A stretch of DNA of 64,000 nucleotides, from NCBI RefSeq assembly GCF_013426205.1, contig NC_089424.1, positions 1,302,001 through 1,366,000 of the forward strand. Reading direction: 5' to 3'. A program made the position numbers and the translations under genes. This DNA is from Metarhizium brunneum. Lineage: Eukaryota; Ascomycota; Sordariomycetes; Hypocreales; Clavicipitaceae. Below the pieces are notes generated by a model. It did not search any database, had not been told where the DNA came from, and worked only from the letters and a program-made list of their open reading frames with translations. Position 1 is the stretch's first letter. Every line of letters starts with the position of its first letter. Shown here piece after piece: positions 47,869-58,085 of this stretch.

Positions 47869-48503
47869 GGTCGTTTGGTCAGATACTTTTAGTCTGAACG
47901 CAGTAGTTCAACCACGTAGAAGTTGTAAAAAGGCTATCTTGAAGCGTTTTCAGTCTTTACACCGAAGAAACCGGCCTGTCTGACCTAAAACAAAAGCCTG
48001 GATCCCAGATGGGTCGTGAAAACCCTGAACAGCATGACAACACATCAGCCAGTTGCACTGTACGCAATGTGGCCGGGAATTCCTATTTACCAAAAGTTCA
48101 TTCTAAATCCGATGTTCCACTGCGGCTGACATAGTGCCAGCTTGGTAAATAAAAGTGAAATGTAAAATCCGATGCGGTATTGGCGCCCCTAAGCCCGAAT
48201 CGAGTATATGCCATATGGGCTGACAGAACACCCCATATCGGCTTCAACCTCCATTCACCGTTCAATTATGAGTTAGTCGCTGCATGCTTCCACTCAAAGT
48301 GGGTTTCGTCTTTCCGATTTAGCCCCCCGAAATCAAATCCCCGCGACGTATGCCATGAAGCGGTGTTGGTTTCATTCTATACAATGCATACGTTGTAGAA
48401 GTCAAGTGGCGAGTTGCATGTTTCGCGCATAACTTCCATACCAGGGTGACAGTGTATGGCGTTGATACAATTACATATTTACATGACGCGATGCCTTGGT
48501 CGT
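47869..48503. other. Intergenic, ligase promoter and regulator 3' flank
   Basis: About 635 bp between two minus-strand genes. No gene or clear element seen. Confidence 0.4.
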
Positions 48504-50600
48504 TCAACAAAGATTTGTATCGCGGTAGAATTGATCCCAGAATAACCAATCTGAAGGATTCGTGTTCAAATTATTTTCCATCATCAGATTCGTGCCGTCA
48601 ATATGGCCAAAGAGCCCGTCAGTCGTAGACGTCTCCTCCATTGCATCATTGCTACTGCCCATCTCACTGACGGTATCACTGATAGTATCTTGCGGCCCCC
48701 GGGACTTGCGTTTGCGCTGGTTTTGAAGAGACGATATGAAGGAAGGTTCAGGTATAGGTTGTTTTGGAGGGCTCGCGAGCCAGGCCTTTAACGTGACATC
48801 ACAGATCATGAAGTGTAGGGCTCTCTTTCTCTCCAACAGATCCTCATGGTTTGCGTAGACCTCCCCAACCATATTCCACGTCTTGTCTAATTCCGCTCTT
48901 TTGTAGAAGCCAGCTTTGGAGATACTGAGTAAGATGCAGAGAAGTGCATCCCAAAGGAAAAAGTTCTTCACTTGCCATCGGAATTTCTTCAAGGACGGGT
49001 TGCGATAAATAGTACTATCTGTCTCAAGGATCCTCTCCGAGAGGGCGCAAAGCTCGTTTCGCTCACCGTCATTCACGGTTTTATCCATTACTGGTTTCAT
49101 TCGGTTGCGTAAACGAACAATATTCGCAGCTGACCTCACGACTGCGAGCGTTAGAAGGTGTAGCGGGTTGAGGATGTCGCAGTACCGAAGGTACTTCATC
49201 TCTATGGAGCCCTCGACATCATTGATCAAGTTTTCGATCTCTTCTGAGTTTTTGAATGATACCGCCGCGCTTTTCAACTTCACACCCGTCTTGGCGTAAA
49301 AGTTGGACAATTCTATCCTGGCAAGGCTGTATATCATTTCTGTGGCTCCCTTCTTTTCTTCTGGTATCTCGGTCATTCCAGGATAAATTTGGTCATCGTT
49401 GATGTTCAATGGCTGCTTGGTATCCCAGCTGTCCGGTGCTATCGAAATCCCCGTACCTGAAACCTGACCAGCATAGGTGTCAAGAGGGAGTAGCTGCCAA
49501 AACAGTCGACGGCGCATTTGGACCTCAAAAGGTGGAAGACCAAGGTTTTCCCCGTCACGATGCAGTCCCATGCGCTGCGCAAGTCGAATGGCGATGCCAG
49601 TTAAGCTCCAGAAAGTATGCGGATCGACCTGACTACGTGCCGCCACAAGAAATATTACGTAGGCCTGAAGCACACGCAATGAAGTGGTTTTTAACCACGA
49701 CGCATTGACTAGGGCTTGAAGAACAGCACTGCGGTACTTTGCCATTAGATCGTGCTTTTGCTTATTGAACGTCTGCAGACAGTCGGCGTCCGGCATGGAA
49801 AACACAGCAAGGTAGTAAATACTGAAAACCAAGCATTCATCTCCTTTTGAAACTGAGGCTGGCTTCCGAGAGATTGTGTCAACCATCTGTGCCATCGTTG
49901 GGATGTGCAGAATTTTGCACAGGGACTCGACATTTTGAACGTAGGCATTCCATAGGCTCAAAGCCTCATCGTGGGTTGGATGGACGTCGGCTAGGCTTTG
50001 ATGGCGTCCCAGCATAGCCAGGGGGACAGCTTCCCCAGTTAAGAAGCCTAGATTGCTGGATACACTATGGTCTCTTCTCGAAGCCTCGTTGTCATCCTCG
50101 TTGATCTCTGAGTCTGAATCTGACAGTTCACACAAATCTCCATCTCCAGCGGGAAGCAGCAGGACACTATCAATGTAGCGGGACTTGCCGTCTGCTGAAA
50201 CAAGTTTGCCGACTTCAGCTGGGCCTTGGTTGTTGGACAAGACTTCTGTCGCATGCCGGTTGCTACGCTGAGTCACTGCATCTCCGCTGTGAGATGATGT
50301 CGGTGCTGGCTGTAGAAGACCATTGGCTCGTAAGATGCTCTCATATCTAGCCAGGCGTTGATTCATATCCTCATCTTGCACCCTTCTCCGTTTCCTTGGC
50401 GGCGGAGCAAGATATGTGCATTCGAGGTTGCCCTTGTGACAGCCAGAGCAAACGGGAAGAGTCCTGTTACATTTGACCTTTTTGCGAACGCATGATTGAC
50501 AGTTGAATTGCATTGTCGCAGAATCCGGAGTCGAAGCAACGCCGGCTTCCGCGGACGGAGACTTTCCTGGCGCAGGAGCAATGGCAACGAGTTGCGACAT
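48504..50600 (-). CDS. Zn2Cys6 fungal transcription factor, probable cluster regulator
   Basis: Intronless, 698 residues from the ATG at 50600 (the frame extends upstream only through non-ATG codons). The binuclear cluster uses C34, C37, C44, C51, C54 and C61 (CX2CX6CX6CX2CX6C), followed by a basic stretch (PPPRKRRR) and a short coiled coil. The fungal-specific transcription factor domain runs from about residue 200 to 560 (LCKILHIPTM, GIAIRLAQRMGLHRDG, RRRLFWQLLPLDTYAG). It is nuclear and probably activates the surrounding biosynthetic genes: it lies between the CoA ligase and the FAD monooxygenase and shares a divergent promoter with the latter. Relation to the second regulator at the right window end is possible, as both have the same middle-domain type. 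Confidence 0.9.
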   Translation of the reverse strand: MSQLVAIAPAPGKSPSAEAGVASTPDSATMQFNCQSCVRKKVKCNRTLPVCSGCHKGNLECTYLAPPPRKRRRVQDEDMNQRLARYESILRANGLLQPAPTSSHSGDAVTQRSNRHATEVLSNNQGPAEVGKLVSADGKSRYIDSVLLLPAGDGDLCELSDSDSEINEDDNEASRRDHSVSSNLGFLTGEAVPLAMLGRHQSLADVHPTHDEALSLWNAYVQNVESLCKILHIPTMAQMVDTISRKPASVSKGDECLVFSIYYLAVFSMPDADCLQTFNKQKHDLMAKYRSAVLQALVNASWLKTTSLRVLQAYVIFLVAARSQVDPHTFWSLTGIAIRLAQRMGLHRDGENLGLPPFEVQMRRRLFWQLLPLDTYAGQVSGTGISIAPDSWDTKQPLNINDDQIYPGMTEIPEEKKGATEMIYSLARIELSNFYAKTGVKLKSAAVSFKNSEEIENLINDVEGSIEMKYLRYCDILNPLHLLTLAVVRSAANIVRLRNRMKPVMDKTVNDGERNELCALSERILETDSTIYRNPSLKKFRWQVKNFFLWDALLCILLSISKAGFYKRAELDKTWNMVGEVYANHEDLLERKRALHFMICDVTLKAWLASPPKQPIPEPSFISSLQNQRKRKSRGPQDTISDTVSEMGSSNDAMEETSTTDGLFGHIDGTNLMMENNLNTNPSDWLFWDQFYRDTNLC

Positions 50601-51454
50601 TACCGAGACGCGTTCTTTTGGCGACCGCAATACCAACAAGCTATGGCGCAGAGGCCCAGTTCGGGGCTTCGACTAGTCGCTGAACCAAGTAACGTAAGGC
50701 TGAAATGTCTTACAAGGGAGATGATGTTCATGCCAGAGTGGCAGGGCATTTCACAAAGGATTGCGAAAAATTTAACATGGCTTACTTGCAGATCGGAGAT
50801 TTGCATCGATGATACCTTGCACCGCAAAAGCTCGTTCATTCTGTTTTTGCAACATCGGGGGGGGACTTGAAGGGTGATGAGTCAGCACCTAATGTTGCTC
50901 CTTCCCTGACCAACAGATGCATGAGGACATGAACTCTTCAATTCCTCGTCTCAAACCAGATTTTGCGCGAGCTGTCAAGCTGGCTGTGACGAACCCTGCA
51001 ACATGCTCTCCGATATGCTCTTTCTTTGACAATACCAGTGATGGGCTCAGATTGCAAGTGAATGTCATCTGAAACCACGGGCACCAATGCTTTGGAGAAA
51101 ATGGACCATGAGTAAATCTCACTCTCAACGTCACACCATCCGGCTTTTAAGAACCAGCACTGACCATATTGTATCCTTGCATAGAACGGTTGGGTTCCTT
51201 GACCAGGTCTACTGACCAGTCAAATTAAGAAGCCATAAAAACCGGCGCTCCGAGTAATGGCATTTTGACAGCTGGTTTCGGTGGAGACCTCGTCAGCTGG
51301 GCTGTGCGATACCAATGACTGCTTGCTCATTTGGCAGATTGCGTAAATATGTCAAATACCCAGGAAGGCACCGGCATCAACTTGGAGCATTATTCAATGT
51401 ATTAAGTGCCTGTTGAGTTCGCCCAACTACAGAATTTCGATTCATTGGCTCAGA
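50601..51454. promoter_or_regulatory. Divergent promoter, regulator / FAD monooxygenase
   Basis: About 850 bp between opposed starts. A CCATAAAAAC stretch near 51231 could be a TATA-like element for the monooxygenase. No gene seen. Confidence 0.4.
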
Positions 51455-52772
51455 ATGGCAACAAGGAAACCGGCCACCCCAATTCTCATAATCGGAGCAG
51501 GCCTATCAGGCCTTGCTACCGGACGAATTTTGACAAACCACAGCATTCCGAATATCATCTTCGAGTCTTCACTTCCAGAGCGTAGTCAAGGTTTCGCTAT
51601 TAGCTTACACGACTGGGGCTATTCTGCACTTCTCGAGGGTCTTGGCGGAGTATCCCTGAAGAGCATGGCCAAAGCAGTTGCACCGGATCGACACGTTGGT
51701 GGCACCGGATGGGTTGATTTGTGTATGCGCGACAACTCAACTGGCGATGTGCTGGTGGCGCCACCCGAGGAAAACAGGCCTGCGGTGATGCGAGCGAATC
51801 GCAATGCTTTGCGGGCATGGATTGCTGACTGTGGCGACGATGACTTGGATGTGCGATACGGACACAAGCTGAAGAGCGTGTCTGGGAGAACCGGAAACAT
51901 GACGGTCGTGTTTGAAAATGGAGCCCAGTATAGCGGCTCCTTGATTATCGCTGCTGATGGTGTTCACTCTGCGGGTAGCTATGACCGATTTCACCCTGAA
52001 CAACTTCCAACGTTCCTTACACACCTGCGCAGTTAGATCTCAAATTCTTCCTCATATTACCCCCGAGATTATTCCTGTCGTCGTCTATCACGGCGAATTC
52101 CATCTGCCTCGCGAAGAATTTGACGAATACATTAAACCCTTTGCCAATGGTTCAAACATTTTAGCAGGCGTCGGCGATGGTTTCAATACCCCAATCACAG
52201 TCTGCAACATGACGAAAAACAAAGTTCATCTGGACTGGTCATACTCTAGACCAGCTCGTGGCCACAACGACATATTATTTGACAAAGACATCAAAGCCCA
52301 AGATACGCCCAGCGATATCCCCGAGGCGCTGGTGGCAGAACTCTCGTCAGTTAAACTTGCAGAACCGTGGGCCAGATACGTCAACCCGAAGACCATCAAG
52401 GGGCATTCGGTATTCCACTGGGTTAGCCGATGTGTCTACATGTCTACGGAAGACGCTATAAAAGGTGGAAGCCAGGGTGTTGTCTTTGTTGGGGACTCAT
52501 GGCATGCAATGCCGATTTTCGGAGGCGAAGGGGGTAACCATGCTCTCTTGGATAGTGTCGAGCTTGCCTCAGCTATCGTAAATGATCCATGCTTAAAGCA
52601 GGCCGTCTCTGCTTACTATAATGGAGCTTGTAAACGCGTTCAAGAGGCAGTCAAGAGATCTAAAACTCGGTTCTATGTCCTGCATAGGCCCATGGCGGAA
52701 TGGCAGGACATTGCGGAGAAGAGAAAGCTGAAAATAGCACAAGCAAACAAAGCCGCAAAAGTGTCGGCTTAG
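51455..52772 (+). CDS. FAD-dependent monooxygenase (cluster gene)
   Basis: Exons 51455-51974 and 52033-52772 join as DGVHSA-V-RSQI (58 nt intron, phase 1), 419 residues. It is a class A flavoprotein hydroxylase: Rossmann motif GAGLSG near residue 14, followed by a Glu (FESS) that binds the ribose; the DG motif in ADGVHS; and the second FAD motif [19 protein letters not shown] (about residues 327-345). This type hydroxylates phenolic polyketides at the expense of NAD(P)H. In the AptC/AdaC/VrtH-type pathways the equivalent enzyme oxidises the anthracenone ring. It stands between the regulator and the free thioesterase, exactly the partners expected. Confidence 0.92.
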
Positions 52773-53005
52773 AGACCACTCAGTAGCAATATATTCTTTA
52801 GATGTCAGCTAGAAATGTAGGTTCTCCATTGATCTCCAACGCAAAGCATCTTTGCTTTCGCCCATTCCAGGCCAAGTCAATACTCTCGATTCACACTCTC
52901 ACTTAACCATGGACAGCCTCTAGAATTAAGACCCATCACAATACAGGACTTGTCAGTGAACGGTTTGATCTAAATTGAAACATCCTACGCTGCGAGAAGA
53001 GCCAC

Positions 53006-53980
53006 TCAGTGAGCCACCCCCAACCCAAACCATCTCCTCTTCTTTGGCTCACCAGGAGAGAAACCAACTTTCCGGTCCTCGGCCAACTTCCACAGAACCT
53101 GGGACAAGAACGGAACCAGGGCATTATCCACAATCTCTTTTGGTACATTGCCATATATTGACTGTATGATCTCCTGCAGAGTCATGCCCCCTTTCGCTCC
53201 TTTGGCACAATGCCAAGACAGAGCTGAGCTAACTTGCTGAATGCGAAACTCGTTGTGATGAATGTATTCTTGCATTTTCGCCGGCAAATTGGCAATCTTG
53301 GCGCCATGAGCCGGATATCCAGACGCGCAGCCCTGTGCAACCATACAGTCTAGGCTTCTCATGTAGACAGCCAGATCCATCACCACGGAGAATCCGTGTC
53401 CGAGGACATTATCTCCAGTGAATAGGGCGTTCTCTTCTTCAAGGACGAAACACATGTGGTCTATGGCATGGCCAGGAGTGAAAACTGCGCGGATAGTGGC
53501 TCCTTCGACGGAGAAGATTTGGCCATCTGCGATGGGATTCTGGCCGCGATCGGGTCGGTTCTTGTAAACTCGGTCTGCCCAGTTGGGGTTATGGGATATA
53601 AGATCAGGAACGCCACCGGTATGGTCTCCGTGCCAGTGAGTCAGAAGGATGAATGAGAGGTCCAGTTGCCGGTCTTCAAGGACCCGGATGACTCGTTCAA
53701 TCCAGCATGGTAGTCCCTACGAACCAGTCAGTCTCTCTTTCGCGCAAGCGTCCATGGGGTTTTGACACACCTCCCCTGTGTCAATGAGGATTCGTGATTT
53801 TCCATTTCCCACAAGATAAGTGTTTGTCCCTTGGAGCTGCATTATGCCTGGATTTCCTCCCATGATGCGGACAACACGATCTGTCACATCTTCAACGTCA
53901 CGGAGCTGCGGCAGTTGGGCTTCCTGTCCCTCAAGGTATTCTTGCCAAAAAGACTCGTCAAATGGAATTCGTGTCGCCAT
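53006..53980 (-). CDS. Metallo-beta-lactamase-type thioesterase releasing the polyketide
   Basis: Exons 53980-53771 and 53716-53006 (54 nt intron, phase 0) give 306 residues. The metal site motif is [11 protein letters not shown] (H97, H99, D101, H102), with further ligands in FTPGHAIDH and [10 protein letters not shown]. The N terminus [18 protein letters not shown] is characteristic of the free thioesterases that work with TE-less non-reducing PKSs (AptB, AdaB, VrtG kind), which contain Zn or Mn and hydrolyse or cyclise the ACP-bound chain. The PKS here has no TE domain, so this enzyme is the expected partner. Its stop is 233 bp from that of the monooxygenase (convergent). Confidence 0.93.
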
Positions 53981-54530
53981 GTTGAAACTGTGGTTCCAGG
54001 GACGAACAATTGGATGGGGAACTCACTGGCAGTGCCTGTTCCTGATGTCGACTCGGCCTTACAGAAGGCACTGCGAACCTCTTGGTAGCTTCAACAGAAA
54101 CCAGAAGACGTGAATTAAAATTTGGACTGATTTCCTCCAATTGGCACCATTAGAGCCTTGTTGGGTGTTCCGTTGGCTGTGCATGATCGGAATCTGTCGT
54201 CGGGTTTTGGAACAAATTGTGCATAGAACCGCGTGTATGGAGAGGAGCATGTGAGCCAAATATGGACATCAAGTACATATTTCCTTATTTCAGATAAACC
54301 CCCAAAGGCCGATCAAGTCCCGAGCCGTCATAAATGCCAGATGCAATATGCCAAATTGGCAATATGCCCCCATGTCAAACAAACAAGACGCCTGGGCAGA
54401 GAAGAGCGAACAAATAATGGTTTCTGTTACTTTCCATATATCTCCGTCTATTTTTCACTATTTCTACAATTTGAATTCGCCTACTGTGTAATTAGCATAC
54501 TTTGCCAGTTACGCCTCGAGACGACTAGAA
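53981..54530. promoter_or_regulatory. Divergent promoter, thioesterase / methyltransferase
   Basis: A 550 bp region between opposed starts. AT-rich toward the methyltransferase. No gene seen. Confidence 0.4.
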
Positions 54531-55220
54531 ATGTCTGCATCTGGATCAGCCTCTTCGGGCGACGACAAGGCCGCAGAGCTGTACAAAACAAGACGACTTC
54601 TCCTCTACGACTACTGGGTCCTCGGCATTGTGAGCACATATGCCTGGGGATGCCCTACTTCTCAATACCCTCTGCCTCAATTTCGCGCCAACGTGGGCAA
54701 AAACCATCTTGACATTGGAATCGGAACGGGCTATTACCTCCGCAAAGGCCGCATCCCACCAACAACAAAGATCACTCTGCTGGATATCGAAAAGACTGCT
54801 CTGGAATTTGCATTGAAGAGGTGCGGGCGATCTGATGCGCGTGCGATTGTCGCCGATATTTTAAAGCCTCTTCCCGTGGACGACAAGTTTGACTCTATTT
54901 CCATGTATTATCTTCTTCACTGCATCCCGGCCACCGTGGAGGAGAAGTGCAACATATTTTCGCATATCAAGAACAACATGACCCCCGATGGTGTCATTCA
55001 CGGGGCCAATGTAGTGGCGAGGGGTGTGAGAAAAGATAACCGGTTCGCGGCTCATATGCGTCGAAAGGTCGTTGAAGCGGGTATTTTTCAAAACAAGGAG
55101 GATAACCCATATGACTTTGAGCATGCCCTGAGACAAAACTTTCATGAAGTGGAGGTTCGGGTCGTTGGAACAGTATTCATGTTTCGCGCGGCGAAGCCCA
55201 AGTTGGACGAGAAACCTTAA
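54531..55220 (+). CDS. Class I SAM-dependent methyltransferase (cluster gene)
   Basis: Intronless, 229 residues, ATG at 54531. The SAM-binding motif I is DIGIGTGYYL (residues 61-70), followed by the acidic ribose-binding residue in TLLDIEK and a motif-IV-like FDSISMYYLLHCIP (about residues 120-135). It is shorter than usual fungal O-methyltransferases and resembles the small 'methyltransferase-12/25' type found in pigment and polyketide clusters. It probably methylates an oxygen of the tetracyclic product, the last gene of the cluster on this side. Carbon methylation cannot be excluded. Confidence 0.85.
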   Translation: MSASGSASSGDDKAAELYKTRRLLLYDYWVLGIVSTYAWGCPTSQYPLPQFRANVGKNHLDIGIGTGYYLRKGRIPPTTKITLLDIEKTALEFALKRCGRSDARAIVADILKPLPVDDKFDSISMYYLLHCIPATVEEKCNIFSHIKNNMTPDGVIHGANVVARGVRKDNRFAAHMRRKVVEAGIFQNKEDNPYDFEHALRQNFHEVEVRVVGTVFMFRAAKPKLDEKP

Positions 55221-55688
55221 AAGGGTTGGTAGTTTCGAAATAAGGAGTGTTTGCAATGGAAAGATGAAGCATATTTCCATTTTCGAGAAGACATGGGAGT
55301 CATTCAGCACCGTTCATAGTTGTATACAAGGGAGGCTAGTTATGGCACAGATACCATCAGCGTGGGCACTCAGCTCTTTAGTTCTTGGACAAAACGAAGC
55401 AAGTTCCCTCTAATTAAAAGTCTCGGTTATCGTCACGCAATGGAGACCAATCTCATGAACGTCACTTTCCATACTATGCAGCTCTTTCATGCCAGATTAT
55501 GACTGGCTCAGGTCCATGCTTCCGAGGAGGATTGGGGGTTTTGTCGAGATTTGCCTACAATACATGATTGGACAGCGTGTTCAAAAGCGTTCACTGTTTT
55601 TTCCCTGGGTTATAGTTGTGACGATATTTCGTCCTGTATACTAAGACGGCGAACTCTTTCGTCAAAACTAACGTAGGTCCACGGGTGT

Positions 55689-55898
55689 TTATGGGGCTAT
55701 AACCCTCAAATTTTGGTGCTCCTCTTGAGTTTTGTTTCCACGGCGTCCTAACGCAGTCATCATCACCTTTGGCGAGAGTTCATCTTCAAGCGACTCAGCA
55801 TGGATCTTTGCTAGAAGGAATCTAGTCAGGTTTTCAGAGCTAGCTTTTTTTCTGAGTAATATAGACGCACATGTCACCAACAGCTTCTCAAATTTCAA
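55689..55898 (-). pseudogene. Fragment of a NACHT-type (NLR-like) protein
   Basis: The frame contains RFLLAKIHAESLEDELSPKV followed by MMTALGRR, closely resembling the 'RFLLAxLHxDSL...TPxxVxxAL' helix region that follows the NACHT domain in fungal STAND/NLR proteins with ankyrin repeats. The frame is bounded by a stop just upstream (TGA near 55908) and ends after about 69 residues, so it is a remnant. Family recognised from memory of the pattern only. Confidence 0.4.
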
Positions 55899-56219
55899 GA
55901 CTCAATCTGTTCTTGAAGCTGTGGAACCGTGGGTTGTGCTGGACGAGGGAGGGTAGCCGCGTCATATTGGTAGACAACTGTCTGTCTCGTGAATTTGCAC
56001 ATATATCTTGCACTCTTCCCCCAGTAGTTTCATTCTCACCCACCAAAGTAAAAATTGAGATTGCAAAAATATATGTTCTAGTCGTATCTCGAAGTTTGAA
56101 TATTTCGGTGAAGTCATTGCCAATGTTGTTTGGGCATTCATCTAGCGCGTCAACTACGATTAAAATACCAAAACAGCCAGGAAGCGACGTACATATGAAT
56201 TAACTCTTCTAGGCACCAG

Positions 56220-56640
56220 TCAACCCCTATGCGACGCGGTGCGCAGTCTCGGCGTGGGGAGCGCATTCTCATCTTCGGACTTGCGGGCGTCCAGAAGGTC
56301 ATCGAGCCAAGACAAAATGCTACGCACGTCACGGAACGTGCCAAAGATTATGGACAGGATCTATACCGCGAATGATTAGCGAAACACCACCGAGGACCAC
56401 GGGAACATGACGCAATACCCCTTCGTAGGCGTCGTTTCGCTGGATGCACTGCGTATAACGTTTAGGCACTTCATTGTTTTCCCTGGATTCGCTTCCAGTG
56501 GGGAAACCGCAGCGGATCTCAACCGAGGCGGGCTCCTTGGGGGTCGGAGTTTTGAGCTACTCCCCAGTGCCAGCACGCACAGCGGACCGGACGCAGTGAG
56601 TGCAGATGTGATCACGGAAAGAAGTCGTTGTATTATCCAT
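56220..56640 (-). pseudogene. Unidentified decayed coding fragment
   Basis: From an ATG at 56640 one frame reads about 27 residues, a TAG, then about 76 open residues including VPVVLGGVSLIIRGIDPVHN, and ends in a stop near 56331. A shifted frame continues with protein-like sequence (DVRSILSWLDDLLDARKSED) to a TGA at 56220. The composition looks coding but the stop and frame change disable it. Family not recognised; it may belong with the neighbouring NLR-like fragment. Confidence 0.35.
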
Positions 56641-56810
56641 GGCGACATTTGAGTACCAGACATGACTCTGACACTCTCAACGGCGTCCCACATAAAGGGG
56701 AGCGTACGGTGGAATTCCTGGTTGTTTGTGCCTACCGTAAAGGTTCTGTATCGCTCTTAGCAGAGCACCGCTCGAGGGGAGACCGTCGACGCAACTTAAA
56801 CTTGCATTCT

Positions 56811-56918
56811 GTGGCAGAATATATTCGCCTATCAAGAACTATACAATAATATACTGTGGTACATTGTAGTATAGAGCTTGATAGTCGGTAAAATTTGACT
56901 CTTTGCCTCCGACTGTGG
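56811..56918. repeat. Dispersed repeat, copy C
   Basis: Shares GTGGCAGAATATATT, AATATACTGTGGTACATTGT, AGTATAGAGC and TTTGCCTCC-GACTGT with copies D and E in the same order. About 108 bp; non-coding. Confidence 0.6.
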
Positions 56919-57722
56919 TCTGTCGGGGAGGGTCTAAAGCCGGCCTTGGGCGCGATGGATGCAGAATTGATACTGGAATTAGAATTTTATCAAGGCGAGG
57001 TGGTCGAATGTTTTTTTTTTCAGTGGATTCGAACCAGGCGTCATTATTTCTCACAATTTAATTTGTTTGTTTGTTTGTTTATTCAGGGCTGCGGGGGGGC
57101 AGATAGACCAGTTGACACCTCAGTCATCCTTTCTCTTAAACGCACCTGCCTTGCCTCTATGTTCGATTCTGAAGTCCTCCTCTTCCTTCACCTCTCATCA
57201 TTGCAATTTGCCCCCTCTGTTCTGTAGCGTAACAACTTGGCCCTTTTTGACTTCAAAACACTTGGAGTTGATATGGAATGGGGTGAGGGCTCTCTTTTCT
57301 GTTCCGAATCGTGTGCATTTGGGTGGCTAACCTCTTGGGTTTCAGAGAACGCTGTTATTTACATGCCGAAAGTGCCCCCGACTTGTTTACTGAGTGCAGA
57401 GGCTTGGCCTCAGTCCGGAACTCCTGTGAAAACGTATACGAAGACTCCGGCTTCGAAGCAGACTTCGACTCCTAGCAAGCGTACTTGGCACGAATACCAT
57501 TTCAATGTTTTGTACGTGCCCAAGCTTCTCCGACCTGTACAAACTACGCAAAATAGGTGCTAATATGCAATGGCCTTGAAGCTCCCGATTGAAACAAGAT
57601 GGTATGTTATTTGCTTTGAGCTCTTACGTGCTAATATATCAACAAAGTCTAACTATATGAACAGCCTCTTACTGTTAGTTTTATTACGCTTTTGGCCAAC
57701 AATTATATCCTAATAAATGTAG

Positions 57723-57991
57723 TGTTATGCTTGCGGCCAGTGTGACAAGGGTTCAGTATGAAGGCTTGGAGCAAAAAGGGCTCTATTCAATAATAATCTC
57801 GTAGGATGTCAAAGGTCCTGAGTTGCTAAGAGGAAGGAAGGGAAAGGTGACTGCTTTATATACATGAAAGGAACGCCCGGGCCTGGGGCTCTTGCCCGGG
57901 CACGTGTTCCAGCTGTGTAACTAACAGGTTCCTTTATCGGCGAAGCCCCTTTGTTGGGCTTCACGATCTGTTGGGCCTTTTCCGTGTAACA
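57723..57991 (-). mobile_element. Probable solo LTR of a retrotransposon
   Basis: 269 bp bounded by TGTTA...TAACA inverted ends. On the minus strand it has a TATATAAAG promoter-like box and, further on, a TTATTGAATAGAGCCC stretch that could carry the polyadenylation region, the usual LTR order. No matching target-site duplication is visible (TGTAG against GCCAG) and no internal retrotransposon genes lie beside it. It could be a recombined or truncated element. Confidence 0.42.
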
Positions 57992-58085
57992 GCCAGGAAG
58001 GCCACATTGCCCGGCAATGCCGGCAGGTAAGTTATATCTATTATTTACTTTATTAGTTGACTTACTAATAATCTTTTTTATATAG

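Larger units (their letters stand above)
55221..57722. other. Gene-poor stretch with relics
   Basis: About 2.5 kb downstream of the cluster. It holds two decayed coding fragments on the minus strand (55689-55898 and 56220-56640), a dispersed-repeat copy (56811-56918) and a TTTG repeat (57062-57080). The 108 aa frame at 57237-57563 (plus) is unrecognised. Confidence 0.5.

Noticed and set aside
57020..57036. GGATTCGAACC, resembling a tRNA T-arm on the minus strand
   Set aside because: The flanks do not form a T stem, acceptor stem or anticodon arm.
57960..58026. Frame reading C..QEGHIARQC, resembling a Gag-type zinc knuckle
   Set aside because: The Cys/His spacing does not fit CX2CX4HX4C and the frame overlaps the LTR-like end; too short to call.
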